In this document: in pieces, positions 43,273 through 55,414 of the stretch
Position numbering within the stretch: the first letter of the stretch is position 1
How the letters are laid out: each line of letters begins with the position of its first letter
From: Platanthera guangdongensis
Taxonomy: Eukaryota; Streptophyta; Magnoliopsida; Asparagales; Orchidaceae
Assembly (NCBI GenBank): GCA_039583875.1
Contig: CM077161.1
Location: forward strand, 64,795,885 to 64,859,884
Direction of reading: 5' to 3'
Length of the DNA stretch: 64,000 nt
Notes under the pieces: generated by a model
Seen by the model: the letters and a program-made list of their open reading frames with translations, nothing else
Told to the model about the DNA's origin: nothing
Database searches by the model: none
Translations under genes and position numbers: made by a program

Positions 43273-45440
43273 GGTCTTGATGAACGAAATGCTGCCAGAA
43301 GTCAAGGGCCCGGGCATCTGAACGTCGAAGGAAGAAATCGCAGAGTTAACGGAATGGGATCGCCAGGTCGGCAAGCCGGAAGTGTCGAGCCAAGGCTGTG
43401 GATCTGCGAGGCGATCCCTCGGGACCCAACATAATCACCGAGCACTCGAGAAACGGCCAAGGCTATGAGAGCCCAGGCCGCGTCGCATGAGGGTCAGCTC
43501 GCACGGAACCCGACAACTCGGATGTGAGCTAAGTCGGCTCGCCACCTCTATCAAGCAAACAACATGGATAATCTGGACTAAGGAGGTTGGTCCCCACTCG
43601 CGGATTGGCTAACTAAGACCCCTATATCTCCTGAGCTAAGTGCGGAATGGCCGCGTGACCTAGCTAACCTGGAGCGTGTTTAGAGGAAGCGAGTAGGATA
43701 ATTGGCTCAAGCCGCAAGTATGAAGAAAAAGGAGGAAGAAAACATCGTTCCATCAGAATAAGTACATTTCATTGATCGTTCAAAAGAGTTACAAAAGTTT
43801 GGGGCTTAGCCCGCGCTTATATTTGAGAACAAAAAATACAATAGAGGTGAGACATGGGGATTCAGCTTGGCAAGCTCTCGGGTGGCAAGTCCTAGAGGGC
43901 CTGATAGGACTTGTCTCTCGGCTTTATTACCGGAAGGAATAGTGTCGGTACCACATCGCTAGTAGAAAGTCTCGTGTCCTTGCTCTTAATGAGGTCCGAC
44001 CGCGGCAATGTCTGGAGGGTGTACTTTGCAGCACAAGCAGTATTCTTCTACATCATCTCCTCCAGCTCGAACTCAGTGTAGTACGCGAGCTGATAGCTGA
44101 TGCTGGAGGGCGGCGGAGCAGCTGCCGCTGCTTCTAGCTCTCGCACCCGCGCTTGTAACTCCTCCTTTTCTTTCTCCAAGGTGTCGAGGACATCATCAGT
44201 CGCATCCGCCCTTTCTCTCTAACGCTCCACCTCCACCTGGGCGAGAGATAGGCCTCTTCCTTCTCATCCACCAGCTTCTTGAGCGAGGGGGCGTTCTTCT
44301 CTATCTGGGTGCATCGCCGACTGACCATATGGGCCAGCTCCAAGATGTGGAGCGAAGCCCGCACGCTTTCATGAACCAGCACCAGCGTGGCCTCCTAGCC
44401 ATAGATGGCGGTGTCTTCCCATGCATAACAGCCAAATGAAAAAATGTAGGCCTCCCCGTCGATGGTTTCCTTCTCCAACTAGCTCGGCAGCAGGGTGTAG
44501 ATGATGGCCCGATTTGCCTCACTATCCCACTCGAGGAGGGGAATGTCGAGCTCATCTAAGTACCTTTCACCATAGCCAAAGTTATGGTGCCCCCTCAGCA
44601 TCAGCTTCACGGTGGGCTGCGTCTCTTCTTGCGGCCTGCCGGTGTCGGCTGCCCCGCTGGGGAAGTTGCCACCCGAGGTGGCCGCGAGGGCGAGATACCC
44701 AGCTGGTTGGCCCACCAGTGCCTTCCACTTCTCCCGAGTTGTGGGATGTGCGCCGCTCGCGGTCTTCGATTTCTTGGGCGGCGTGGGTGGAGGAAGCGAT
44801 CCGCGGCTAGGTCGCTTCGGGGGAATAGAGGCCGGGGTCCCGCAATGCGCGATGGTTGTGGCCTCAGCGCGAGCGAGCTCCTGGAAGCGAGTCACGCACT
44901 CTCATTAGGAGGGTGTAAGGGAATGTCTCACTCACTTGCAGGGAAAGAAAGTTAAAGCAGGGAAACATAGTGAAGTAAAAAGGAGAAGAGCGAGTAGCTT
45001 ACCTCCCTCGGGCGGGACGGGGGCGAGGTTGTCCAGGTTCCTGAGCAGGAATGCGACTTCAAAGTTCTTCCCTGTGAAGAACCCGCATAACTCTGCTTCA
45101 TGACCTCCCAGTCTAGTGGGCGGTAACTCACCCCGTCGAGCTGTACCAGTGAGACAGGGACGTTGTCGAAGTCCCCCTTGACAAAAACAAATTTTTTCAG
45201 CCAGTTATGGCTCTTGTTGACGGTCTCCCACACCTTTATGTGGCCACTGGAAATGTAGGCGGTCCCGTCCTTGTTCACCCGGAAGGAGAACAGCTTGAGA
45301 AAGACCGCGAGGTTGAACTCGATCCGTTCTTCCCACATAAAGCACGCAAACCCAACCATCACAACTATGGAGTTAGGGGTCATCTAATTGAGGATGACCC
45401 CGAAGTATTTCACTATTTGGCTAACCTCCGGCCATATGGG
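43273..45440 (+). mobile_element. Element F (Tat-like), left internal part
   Basis: Interior of the outermost element, between E and G. The first ~700 bp holds no recognisable gene. The rest, on the minus strand, is the 3' part of an antisense gene homologous to D antisense gene 1. The element continues at 61107. The sense gag and 5' LTR should lie to the left of element E, off-window. Confidence 0.65.
44134..45440 (-). pseudogene. Element F antisense gene 1, C-terminal part, broken
   Basis: The exon 1 remainder (45440-45003) reads SQIVKYFGVILN, a TAG, then MTPNSIVVMVGFACFMWEER and SHNWLKKFVFVKGDFDNVPV. It aligns with FDHYGVVPGQ, LPPNSIAAIYSFISYLRSER and IANWPKRFLIFEGN of D. A donor GAG|GTAAGC ends it at 45003. 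Exon 2 material (44895-44134) reads LARAEATTIAHCGTPASIPP, FGYGERYLDELDIPLLEWDS, then stops at about 44478 and 44396 and a charged helical end. The N-terminal part of the same gene is at 61102-61335, separated by element G. Confidence 0.65.
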
Positions 45441-46404
45441 TGTAACGACTCCATCCGTTCACAGGTATATACAGAAGGTCCGGCCGGGGCCCCACAGCAT
45501 ATACCAAAAAACAGGCGGGGAAGTCACGTAGTGATACCAGAGTTGCACATCCTAACTCATTACATTCTAGCAGAAGCCTATAACACGAAGATGAACTCAC
45601 ACACAGGAATGTCCACCATACATAAGCTCCACATTTATATAAACAGGAATCGTAGCAAATACAAAGTCAACTGGCCTTAAGGCCTTACAGCGCTTTACAC
45701 AACAGTGGCCTCAAACATTGGCGCGCAGGCCGGCCAAGTATAATGAAACATTGCATTGTCATTTAGCCTTCGAGGGCTAGCAGTAGCAGCAGCAGCAGTA
45801 GGAACTTCAGCCTTTATGCGTCCCGCTTGTCTCTCCAGCACCTGTACAGGGACAACCCACCCAACGGTGGCAAACAGGCAATGTTCAGCATTCAGTTGAC
45901 CAAATTATAATGACCCCACCCTTTTCCGGGGCGGTGGTATTCCTTCCCTGCAGGCATAGCATTTCATAGACAAATATGTATATCATACATTATGCTCTCA
46001 CACACATACATGCCATCACAACTGTCAGTCACGTGCCCCGACGATCCGTGTACTCAGGGAACACTCTTGGTGTACGGCGAACCAGTTGCCCACCACCGTA
46101 TCAGGGTCGTAACCCAATGGTAAAACATTGATCATTTTCTCCATGGTGTGCAACCGGAGATTATAGTCTTAGTGAACCGGGATTGGCCCGTATCCCACCA
46201 TTGTATCACGACGCGCAGGCCTAAGACTCTCGCTATGCGCTCCAACAGACCACACTTTTAGGTCTCATCTCGGACGGACATAATGTAGGTCAGATCATCC
46301 ACCGCCTGTTGCTCAAATCACCTTACCATCACCGAGTATGGCGTACTCGCGGCTAAATCAAAGATGCGGGTCAGTTTCACCTTACCTGTTTGGCATAAAG
46401 CCTG

Positions 46405-46690
46405 GGTGTTTTCCTGGGCACACCAGTACTTACTATCACACCCATTCGTATCACAACATCAGAGGGTCATTCCTGGGCACACCAGTACTTCCTCCTACTC
46501 CCTTTCACAGGTAAAACCCCAAAATTATCACAAATGTCAAGGGTATTTTCCTGACTTATCACGCCAGTACTTCCTGCTACTCCCCTTCACAGGTACCACT
46601 GATGAACATCAAGTATTACAAAAGGTATTTCCTGGATTACCAATCCAGTACTTCCTGCTACTCCCCTTCACAGGTATAACCCATCGACTC
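46405..46690. repeat. Tandem repeat in G LTR
   Basis: Four imperfect units of about 60-82 bp, each with TTCCTG, CCAGTACTTCCTGCTACTCC and TTCACAGGTA. Homologous units occur at about 59735-60005 in the other LTR. Confidence 0.8.
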
Positions 46691-47242
46691 CAAAACTACA
46701 CGTTTATCACAGAGTCTTCTGCAGTGCGTATATGCAACAACACCAATCCAGACCAACCTGTCCAGATGGGCTTCACACAGCATGCCTATTTCGTACTCCT
46801 TTTTCGGATCTATATGTCAAATGATTGGGGATTCCATGAATCAACCCAAAGGACTCCCACAACAAGCCACCCTCTGGTGGAGGAATCTTATGCACATTCC
46901 AAAAAGGAAACCTTCACATTTCTAGGAAGAAAAGTCGTTACCCTCAAAGACCGTTTTGGCGCAATGAGCTCCTAGATGGCTGGAAAGAACTACAACGGCT
47001 TTTCCTCCGCAACGTTGGCCTCAGATCTCTCGTCGGAACTCCGTAGCATCACCGGTGGTCGGTTCTCCATCCTCCCCCTCCATCTTCCTCTCTCTGTAAC
47101 TTGTAGAAAGATAAAGGCCAAAACTCAAATGAGAATTTCCTTCTCATCAACGGCCTTGAGGAAGCAGGTAGGCACCTCAGCCATTGGATCACAGTTGAAG
47201 AAATGGACAGCAACGATTTTGCCATAAAATAATATTTTTTGC

Positions 47243-47750
47243 CTGACACGGCCTGTGACACGCCCATGTCCCAGGTCGTGTACCTAAAGCGGTGCTCAAC
47301 TGACTTATGAAGTCCAGTACACGCCCATGTGAAACGCCCGTATCACGGGCCGTGTCACCTGACACGTCTTCAGACATGCCCCTGTGTGTGGCCGTGTACA
47401 TCAGGCTGTACAAAATTCAATCTCAACCCGACAGGGACACGTCCAGTGACACGTCCAGTGACACGGCCGTGTCACAGGCCGTGTGCCCAAGACACACCCG
47501 TGTTGTGGTCCGTGTACACTAGGCCTCAATGCCTTGGGCACATCCAAAAAAGGACAAGGCACTAGACCCGCCCCAGCTCAATTTCGTCGGGCTGGAATTC
47601 GTCGACCTGCAGAGGACATGGCCTCTGCATGCCCGTGTTAGAGGGCGTGTGACCTCATTCTTTATCGAACTGATTTTTCATCAAACAGTCGACGACTGCT
47701 CACCCGAGCAGGACACGCCCTGGGACACGACCGTGTACCAGGCCGTGTCA
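47243..47750. repeat. GACACG/CGTGTC palindrome array in G 3' LTR
   Basis: Dense alternating CACGCCCGTGT, GGCCGTGTCAC and GACACGTCC phrases, interrupted near 47530-47640. Many are parts of inverted repeats such as ACACGGCCGTGT. Confidence 0.85.
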
Positions 47751-47786
47751 CCCAAATTTTCCAACTCTGGAATTTAGGGTGTTACA

Positions 47787-47799
47787 ACCCTCCCCTCTT
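47787..47799 (-). other. Element G polypurine tract
   Basis: AAGAGGGGAGGGT on the minus strand next to the 3' LTR, preceded by GGGGACGAAATTTTG. Confidence 0.75.
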
Positions 47800-47919
47800 T
47801 ACAAAATTTCGTCCCCGAAATTTTCACAAAGTAAGAAATTCAAATAGACGTATTTTATTCCATAAGTGTTCAATTCAATGTGACACGCACTGCATAACAG
47901 TTACACAAAGAGCTTGGGA

Positions 47920-48392
47920 AATTCAGCTCGCATGGTCTGCTCTCGCTCTCATGTGAGTTCTTCATGGCCGCAATTGTCGCATAGGAATTTGACCATCCCG
48001 ATCGTCTTGTTCCGCAACTATTTCTCTGCACGATCCTCGATCCGAATGGGCCTAACCTTCGTCGTTATCCCATTCTCCACCGACACACGATCATTCTCGA
48101 TCACTTGAGCTGGATCCTTCATGGTTTTTTGCAGCACTGAGATGTGAAACACATCATGTAATCCACTCAAGTCTGCTGAAAGAGTTGGCCGATATGCAGC
48201 CTCTCAAACTCGCTCGACCACTTCAAACGGACCCAGATACCGCGGGCTCAACTTTTTCAAACGTCGAGTCCGGGACATGCCTTTGAAGGGTTTGATCTTC
48301 AAGTATATTCAATCACCCACTATGAATTCCACATTTCGGTGCTTGGCATTATAGTATTTCGCTTGACAATCCTGAGCTATCAGTAGCCTTTC
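47920..48392 (-). pseudogene. Element G integrase C-terminus and chromodomain remnant
   Basis: Reading 48060 to 47920 on the minus strand gives PIRIEDRAEK, a TAG, LRNKTIGMVKFLCDNCGHEE, LT, a TGA and ERE, matching the chromodomain of Tekay-type elements. Chromodomains tether integration to marked chromatin. Two stop codons make it non-functional. The 48060-48392 interval holds the degraded C-terminal integrase. Confidence 0.7.
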
Positions 48393-49184
48393 TCAAATAG
48401 TGCATATCATCGAGTTCGCTTCTTCGATGTCATTACGCCTATATAACTTGGAGTCGCCAGTTTCTACCCAAGCTAACAGAGTACGGCACTTCCGTCCATA
48501 CAAAGCTTCATACAGTGCCATACCGATGCTCGCTTGGTAGCTGTTATTGTAGAAAAACTCCACCATGTAGAGATGATGTTCCCATCCCTTTCCAAAGTCT
48601 AGGGCGCACATCCGGAGCATATCCTCAATTGTTCTTTTTGTCCTTTCAGTTTGTCCATCTGTTTGGGGATGAAAGGCCGTAATGAATGTTAACTTCGTGC
48701 CCAACAGCTGATGAACCAGCCTCCAATCATTTGATGTGAACCGCCAATCTCGATCACTCACGATGCTTCGAGGAACACAGTGTAGCCGCACAATCTACTC
48801 AACATAAAGCTTCGCCAAACTTTCAATTGAATCATCCTGCCTGTTCGGAAGGAAGTGTGCCACTTTCGTCAGCCGATCGACAATTTCTCAGATGGAATCA
48901 TTTCCACGTTGGGATCTCGGCAACCCGTGCACAAAATCCATGGAAATATCGTCGAACTTCCACTTCGGAATCGGCAATGACTTCAAGAAACTGCTAGGTT
49001 TCTGGCATTCTGCCTTCACCGTAGTACAAGTTTGCCATTTGGCCACATAATGAGCGATATCTTTCTTCAGTCCTGGCCACCAGAACAGCTTCTTCATGTC
49101 TCTAAACAGATTTGTGCTCCAAGGGTGAATTGAGTACTTCGTGTAATGCGCTTCATGCATCAGCTCTTCCGTCAATTTACCCAA
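48393..49184 (-). pseudogene. Element G integrase, broken
   Basis: The zinc-binding part reads HEAHYTKYSIHPWSTNLFRD and WPGLKKDIAHYVAKWQTCTT (HHCC). A frame break around 48800-48890 follows. The core has [17 protein letters not shown] with the second catalytic Asp, then [20 protein letters not shown] with the Glu, and [15 protein letters not shown] [20 protein letters not shown]. Catalytic residues are present in what remains; the frame is not continuous. Confidence 0.8.
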
Positions 49185-49322
49185 GCTCGGGACGCATAAA
49201 CGGCCATCTTTCCTTAATAGACCGTCATTTCAGGAGAATTTGCCCTCTTGCCCATCCTTGGCATAGCGTTGGAGATTCTCATCCAGCTCCATTGCTCGTC
49301 GAACCCTGTCCGCAAGGTCACA

Positions 49323-50818
49323 CTACACCTCTGTCCAGTTCAAACATGCATCTGCTGTAGCATTCTTGTCAACAAAAGAAATCTCTAACGCTTCCAACTC
49401 CTGAATTAGAGGTTCATCATGCCTCTGTAACCAGCTTGCTCTTGCCGGAGCTCTCCAACTCAAGGCATCCGCGACAACATTTCCCTTTATAGTAGTATAA
49501 TGACTCGCAAAGGTGTAGTCCCCAAGGAACTCCAACCACCTTCATTGTCACATATTCAGGTCCTTCTGCTCCAATAAATACTTTAGACTCTTGTGATCTG
49601 TATAGATTTCGACTTTCACGCCATACAGATAATGCCTCCACAATTTCAGTGCAAAGATCACCGCCGCCAACTCTAAGTCGTGGACGGGATAATTTCTCTC
49701 GTGCACCTTCAACTGGGGCGAGCCATAAGGAATCCTTTCCCATTTTGTAGAAGAACGCAGCCTAACCCGCTCCCTGCAGCATCACTGTAGATTTCAAATC
49801 CATCAGTACCACATGGTGACGTCAACACAGGCGCCGTGGTTAACCGACACTTCAGCTCTTCAAAAGCTCGTGCGCACTCCAGCGCCCAAATGAACTTCTG
49901 ATCCTTTCTCATCAGTGTGGTTAGAGGCAAAGCGATCCGCGAGAAGTTTGCAACAAATCTTCTATAGTAGCCTGCTAGTCCAAGGAAGCTCCTAACTTCA
50001 GCCACAGAAGACAACACTAGCCACTCGTGTATAACCCTTATCTTCGCCGGATCCACTGCTTTGCCCACTCCGCTATCCACATGGCCCAAAAAAGCCACCG
50101 ACGATAGCCAAAACTTGCACTTTGAGAACTTGGCATAGTGCTGATTCTTCCTCAATGTCTACAACACCAACCGCAAGTGGGTTTCATGATCGGCTTCAGA
50201 TCGAGAGTAGACCAGAATATCATCAATGAATACTATCACAAACATGTCCAGGTACTCTCGGAACGTTCGGTGCATCAAGTCCATGAACACCGATGTTGCA
50301 TTGCACAACCCAAACGGCATTACTGTGAACTCATAGTGCCCGTAACGTGTTCCAAATACGATTTTGGGAATGTCACCTTCTCGAATCCTCAACTGGTAGT
50401 AACCAGACTTCAAATCCAACTTGGAGTAGACGGTTGATCCCACCAGCTGATCGAACAACTCATCAATCCGTGGGATCGGATACTTATTCTTCTCGGTGAG
50501 CTTGTTCAGTTCATGGTAGTCAATACATAACCGCAAACCACCATCTTTCTTTTTCACAAACAGAACTGGAGAGCTCCAAGGTGACATGCTTGGGCGAATA
50601 TAACCCTGCTCTAACAACTCCTGCAGTTGGACTTTCAACTCTGCCATTTCCTTTGGCGCAATGCGATATGCCGAGCGCACCACAGGTTTTGCACCCAACA
50701 CTAACTCGATTGTGAAGTCAATCTCTCGCTGGGGTGGTAGCCTAGGGAGATCCTTGGGAAATACATCTGTAAATTCCGATACCACCAGAACATCACTCAC
50801 ACCGACCTTAGGATCCAC
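49323..50818 (-). pseudogene. Element G reverse transcriptase and RNase H, broken
   Basis: The reverse transcriptase from 50818 carries [79 protein letters not shown] and [19 protein letters not shown], with FIDD as catalytic box. A stop at about 50156 is followed by the thumb, [20 protein letters not shown], and RNase H starting [20 protein letters not shown]. Frame changes at about 49740 and 49500 follow. The copy was close to complete before decay. Confidence 0.85.
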
Positions 50819-50854
50819 AGCCTGAATCAGCGTGAAGTAGCACTCCGCGCCCTT

Positions 50855-51319
50855 TCAAACAGCCTTTACTACTTGGAGTGTAGACATCAACGTCCCGCCC
50901 ACTCCTCGCTTCCCCGCGAACTTAGTCTCCTGCTCGGTATTCTGGCCCAACGTGATCTCTTTGCCATTACAATCAATCAAGGCATGCTGCTCCGCGAGCC
51001 AATCCATACCAAAGATCAGGTCGAATTCCGATATCGACAATACAGATGCAGTCAAACAGAAATCCCGACTTCCTATTTGGACCGCCACATTGCAAGCTCA
51101 ATCCGCGAGCATCAAACAACCATTCGTCAACACCACCCTGACGTTATCTATCTTCAAACGACTAGGTATCCCAAGCCGCGCTATGAAATCGTTAGATAGA
51201 AAAGAATACGAAGCACCCGTATCAAATAGTGCTCGCGCCAGCGTGTTTCGAATCATCACAAAGCCTGTGACAATCATGTCACACATCCAAGCAGCATACA
51301 AATATGCAATACAAAGCAT
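50855..51319 (-). pseudogene. Element G protease
   Basis: ALFDTGASYSFLSNDFIARL is the retropepsin-like active-site motif with intact DTG. A stop at about 51096 breaks the frame; the next part includes FDLIFGMDWLAEQHALIDCN, the C-terminal ILGMDWL-type motif of Tekay proteases. Confidence 0.8.
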
Positions 51320-51344
51320 GCAATAAGCAAAACAATGTCATAAC

Positions 51345-52268
51345 TTAACTCGTACCTGTGACGACATGACTCTGCTTAATGGCCTCCTGCAGGCCAAGAT
51401 TGTAGACTCGGGGATGCGCCTGCGAGGCAGAGAACTCCACGACTGCCTTTCCTTTCTCCGCATACGACGCTCTCGCCTTCTTTTCACTCTTTTGCGGTAC
51501 CCGATAATCACGGGCTATATGCCCCACCCGTCCACAATTAAAGCATGTACGAGTCTCCGACTTTGAAGTGGCCCCCGACGTTCCTCCCGATGCAACGGTA
51601 GAAGGGTCTTGTCCAGCCAACTTGGACCTCTTTCCCCAGCTCTTCTTGAAAAATGACTTCGCTAGTCAGGGCACCTTGAATTCCGGCTGTATCATAGCCA
51701 AGGCACGCTTCCCATAGACCCTCTTCATATCCATTTCCAGCGCGCACGCGGTGTCGACCAACTCCTGGAAAGCTTGGTTCATAGAACTAGAGTGCAGGAA
51801 TCGTAACTCATCCTGCAGTCCTTCATAGAACCTATTTGTCTTCCTCTGCTCATCCGCAAAGATCGAACCCGCATACCGTTCCAACCTCGTGAATTCATGC
51901 AGGTACGTTTCAACACTACCTTCTGCTTGCGTTAGCCTTTGGAACTCATTCTCCATTGCAATATGTCGTGCCGCCGGGAGGTGCTTTGCCAGGAAGAGGC
52001 GTGAGAATTCCTCAATCAACCCTTGTGATAGCGGTCGACCCGATAAGTGGTGTAGTACCATCTCATCCCACCATAAACGAGCCTCTCCTTCCAGCAAGAA
52101 GGTGGCTAAGGTGACTTTTTGATGTTCCTCCAGTCCAATCGCCGTCATATTCCGCTTGACGCACGATAACCAGTCCTCAGCCTGCGTTGGGGATCCCAGG
52201 CCCATAAACGTAGGCTGGTTGAAACTCATAAACTGGTTTAACTGCTTCTTAGCTGCTCGAGGATCCAC
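51345..52268 (-). pseudogene. Element G gag, frameshifted
   Basis: Capsid motifs QAEDWLSCVKRNMTAIGLEE, KVTLATFLLEGEARLWWDEM, LTQAEGSVETYLHEFTRLER and FYEGLQDELRFLHSSSM occur in one frame (52268-51666). A frameshift leads to the nucleocapsid part (51620-51345) with zinc knuckle CFNCGRVGHIARDY; its last Cys is lost. Typical gag of the Tekay lineage. Confidence 0.8.
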
Positions 52269-52690
52269 AGCCGCTACAGGTTCTGGCCTCGCCGCAACCT
52301 ATTCTGGCCCCAATGCCGGCTGGGCCTGCCCTTGCGCCTGCCTAATAGGCTGTGCTTGGATCATGGCAAACAATGCCTCAGCAACTAATCACATAGTGTC
52401 CGCAGAAGGCTGAGGTGTAGGCACCTCAGCTGGTGTCGTACTTTCATGAGAACATTGGGGCTCCGATTGACTCGCACCACTCCGTGTCACCTATAGGTGA
52501 ACAAGACACTCAAATTAGTGACCACACAGAAGCAAAACAACAAAATTGAACACACATGTTCCTCAAACACATGTATTTGCATTCCCAAGGTGGACATTCC
52601 AGAGTTCATTACTGTTAACTTGGTTTGCATAGACACGTGCTCGCCACCGCAAAAAAGAATTCGACCACGAATTCGAAAGGGAAAGACCGA

Positions 52691-52704
52691 GACAGCTGAT
52701 ACCA
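52691..52704 (-). other. Element G primer-binding site
   Basis: Minus-strand TGGTATCAGCTGTC, four bases from the LTR edge. It is close to the initiator-Met PBS TGGTATCAGAGC. Confidence 0.7.
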
Positions 52705-53518
52705 AAAATGTAATGACTCCATCCGTTCACAGGTATATACTAGAAGGTCCGGTCGGGGGCCCACAACATATACCATAAAACATGCGGGGAAGTCACGTAG
52801 TGATACCAGAGTTGCGCATCCTAACTCATTGCATTCTAGCAAAAGCCTATAACACGAATATGAACTCACACACAGGAATATCCACCATACATAAGCTCAA
52901 AATTTATATAAATAGGAATTGTAGCAAATACAAAGTCAGCTGGCCTTATGTCCTTACAGGGCTTTACACAAGAGTGGCCTCAAACATTGGCGCGCAGGCC
53001 GGCCACGTATAATCAAACATATCATTGTCATTTAACATTCGAGGGCAAGCAGTAGCAGCAGCAGCAGCAGGAACTTCAGCCTTTATGCGTCCCGCTTAGC
53101 TCTACAGCACCTGCACAGGGACAGCCACCCAACGATGTCAAGTAGGCAATGGTGAGCATTCAGTTGACCAAATTATAACGACCCTACCCCTATCCCGGGG
53201 CGTGGTATTCATTCCCTGTAGGTATAGCATTTCACAGGCAAATATGTATATCATATATTGTACTCTCATACAAATACATGCCATCACAACCGTCAGCCAC
53301 GTGGCCCGACGATCCCTGCACTCCGGGCACATTATTGGTGTACCGACGAACCAGTTGCCCGCCACTGTATCAGGGTCGCAACCCAATGGTAAAACATTGA
53401 GCATTTTCTCCATGGCGTGCAGCCGAAGATTATAGTCTTAGTGAAGCAGGATTGGCCTGTAGCCCCCTGTTGAATTCTGTGAAGTGAAAGTGGATGAATG
53501 GAAGGCTTGGGAAACCTA

Positions 53519-54480
53519 TCCGCGCGGACTACGCGGACTGGGTTGGCGGACTGCTAGGTCGGCAGGGATGTTGCAGGCGGTTTGCTCTGTGGCGGCCTGG
53601 GCGGTCTGTTCGCGCGGACTGCGCGGACAGCAGCGGCGGTCTGACAGGCCAGTGTATGCTCAGCAGGCGGTTTACTCCCAGGAAGTAACCGGGCGGATAG
53701 GAATGTTATCCGCGGAGTCCGGCTTGAAGCGGACTGAAGAACTGGAGCTCGGCAGACCGGTTTGGCAGTTGCCTTGGTCTTGCTCTAGTGAAGCGGCAAG
53801 TGGAAGCCGCGGAGACCGCCGGTCAGCGCGGACAGGAACTGGAGGTCGCCCGGTATGGCGGGCTAGATCCAGTGTCCGCCAGTAAGTGCGGACTGGCCCT
53901 TGCGGCCAGTGGGCTGGACTTGGTGGGAATTGAACCAAGTCCAGGTGGCTCAGTCCGGGGAGATCGCGCAGTGGAGCGCGGGCTGGTTTCTCAGTCCGCC
54001 AAGCGTAGTAGAAGTGCTTTGCCTTGTTTGCTAGCTTGGGGATATGCGGACTGGAGGATTGCCCGTGCAGGAGCGTGCGGACTGGAGCTGGAGTCCGCTG
54101 AGTCCGGAGATGCCTTGTGATGAGGCAATGGACTCAGGAGTTGCGGACTGGAGTCTGCTGTTAGCGGACTGGATTGGCGTGTCCGCTAAGTCCGGAGGTG
54201 CCTTGGCAATGAGGTAATGGGCTTGGGATATGCGGACGATAGCCGGGTATCCGCTGAGTCCGGCAGGTGCCTTGATGGCGCGGTTGCGGGCTCGGGTTTT
54301 GCGGGCTGATGCCTTGTCCGCAGAATGGCGGATACGGCTTTTGTGGAGTCCGGCTGTGGTGGTCCTGGCTTGGTCTCTGGCGGCAAGGCGGACTGGATAT
54401 TGGAGTCCGGCCTTGGAGAAGCTGGGGCGGACTGGCTATCTGCACAGGGCGGCGAACTGGCATGTGTGTCCGCGGGCTGG
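53519..54480. repeat. GCGGACT/AGTCCGC motif cluster in H 5' LTR
   Basis: Dispersed copies of GCGGACT on both strands, some joined as the palindrome CCGCGCGG. The cluster ends about 75 bp upstream of the TATA box. The equivalent cluster in the 3' LTR is at about 57712-58675. Confidence 0.8.
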
Positions 54481-54557
54481 CGGACACATAAGTTCTTGCT
54501 GCGGGTTGTGGCGGTGATCCTATCGGGAAGGGAGGTGACCATACTCATCGTCGTGCC

Positions 54558-54565
54558 TATAAATA
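54558..54565 (+). promoter_or_regulatory. Element H LTR TATA box
   Basis: TATAAATA within CCTATAAATAGG; the 3' LTR copy is at 58750-58757. Confidence 0.65.
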
Positions 54566-55328
54566 GGACCCATGTCACATCAGAACCAACCGGAACCTAG
54601 ACCGAAGTAAGTGAACAGTATTTGAGCTCGCGTAAGTTGCTGCGGCCTGGACTTTGTGTCCGCGCGGATAGAGTTGACCCGGTTGTGCTGTGCAGGTTGT
54701 GCGGATAGCGCTGGAAAGCCAGGACTTGGCTCTGATTGCGGTCAGGGACAGTGCGGACTCTGCGGTTAAGCAACAGGCGGTAAACAGCAGGTCGCGGATA
54801 GCGGCCAGGCGGTCTTCTCTTTGGCGACTTGGTTCGGGGTTCAGGAAGTCGCCGGTTTCTGGCGGACTGTTCCATTCGGTGGCACAGCTTGTGCGGTCTG
54901 GCGGCGTGCAGACCGGCGGTGAAGAGCTAAGCATTGGAGTAAGGGTGAGTCCGCGCGGCTTGGGTTGCGGTCTGGCGACCTGGCGGACTGAGCGGACTCC
55001 ACAGCAGTAGGTCGGCGGCTTGATTGTTTGAGTCCGCGCGACTTGTTTTTTGTTCTTGTCTTTGTAACTGTCTCTGCTCTCCCGGTGTTGGGTTTTGGTG
55101 AAGCATGTCTCGCCATGTATGTCTCGCCTTGTAAAGAAGTTTGCTCTTGATCAATAAAGAAGCTTGTGCTGCATGTGTTGCTGGTTGTTACTGCTTTGTT
55201 GAGATAACCACTGTTAACTCCACGATCCGGGTAAACTTTCAACATATAAGTGGGCGTATTCTCCTTCGGTTTGTTGAGTTTTCAGCAGGGTATCCAAGGG
55301 GGCGTCTGCGGTTTGTTGAATTTTAACA

Positions 55329-55340
55329 TGGTATCAGAGC
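55329..55340 (+). other. Element H primer-binding site (tRNA-iMet)
   Basis: TGGTATCAGAGC, a perfect copia-type PBS, directly after the LTR end ACA. Confidence 0.9.
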
Positions 55341-55414
55341 CTGGTTGTTGGAGTGGTCAAGCAGTGCTCAATGGAAGTAGTTGCTCGTCTGTCGAGGAAA
55401 CCAGTGGTAGGACC

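Larger units (their letters stand above)
45441..47786 (-). repeat. Element G 3' LTR
   Basis: 2346 bp. It contains the GACACG/CGTGTC array (47243-47750), a four-unit repeat near 46405-46690 and an AGC/AGT microsatellite near 45780. It aligns with 52709-53467 plus 59526-61101. Confidence 0.9.
53468..55328 (+). repeat. Element H 5' LTR
   Basis: 1861 bp, TGTTGAATTC to TTTTAACA. The U3 part is packed with GCGGACT and AGTCCGC motifs (dozens between 53519 and 54480, for example CCGCGCGGACT). TATA box 54558-54565. Confidence 0.95.

Noticed and set aside
54230..54320. Possible second promoter or gene within the H LTR
   Set aside because: No TATA-like box or start context beyond the LTR promoter at 54558 was found.
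53484..55245. Many open frames of about 60-134 residues on both strands of the H LTR
   Set aside because: GC-rich sequence with few stops; the same set appears in the other LTR and none has a recognisable domain.
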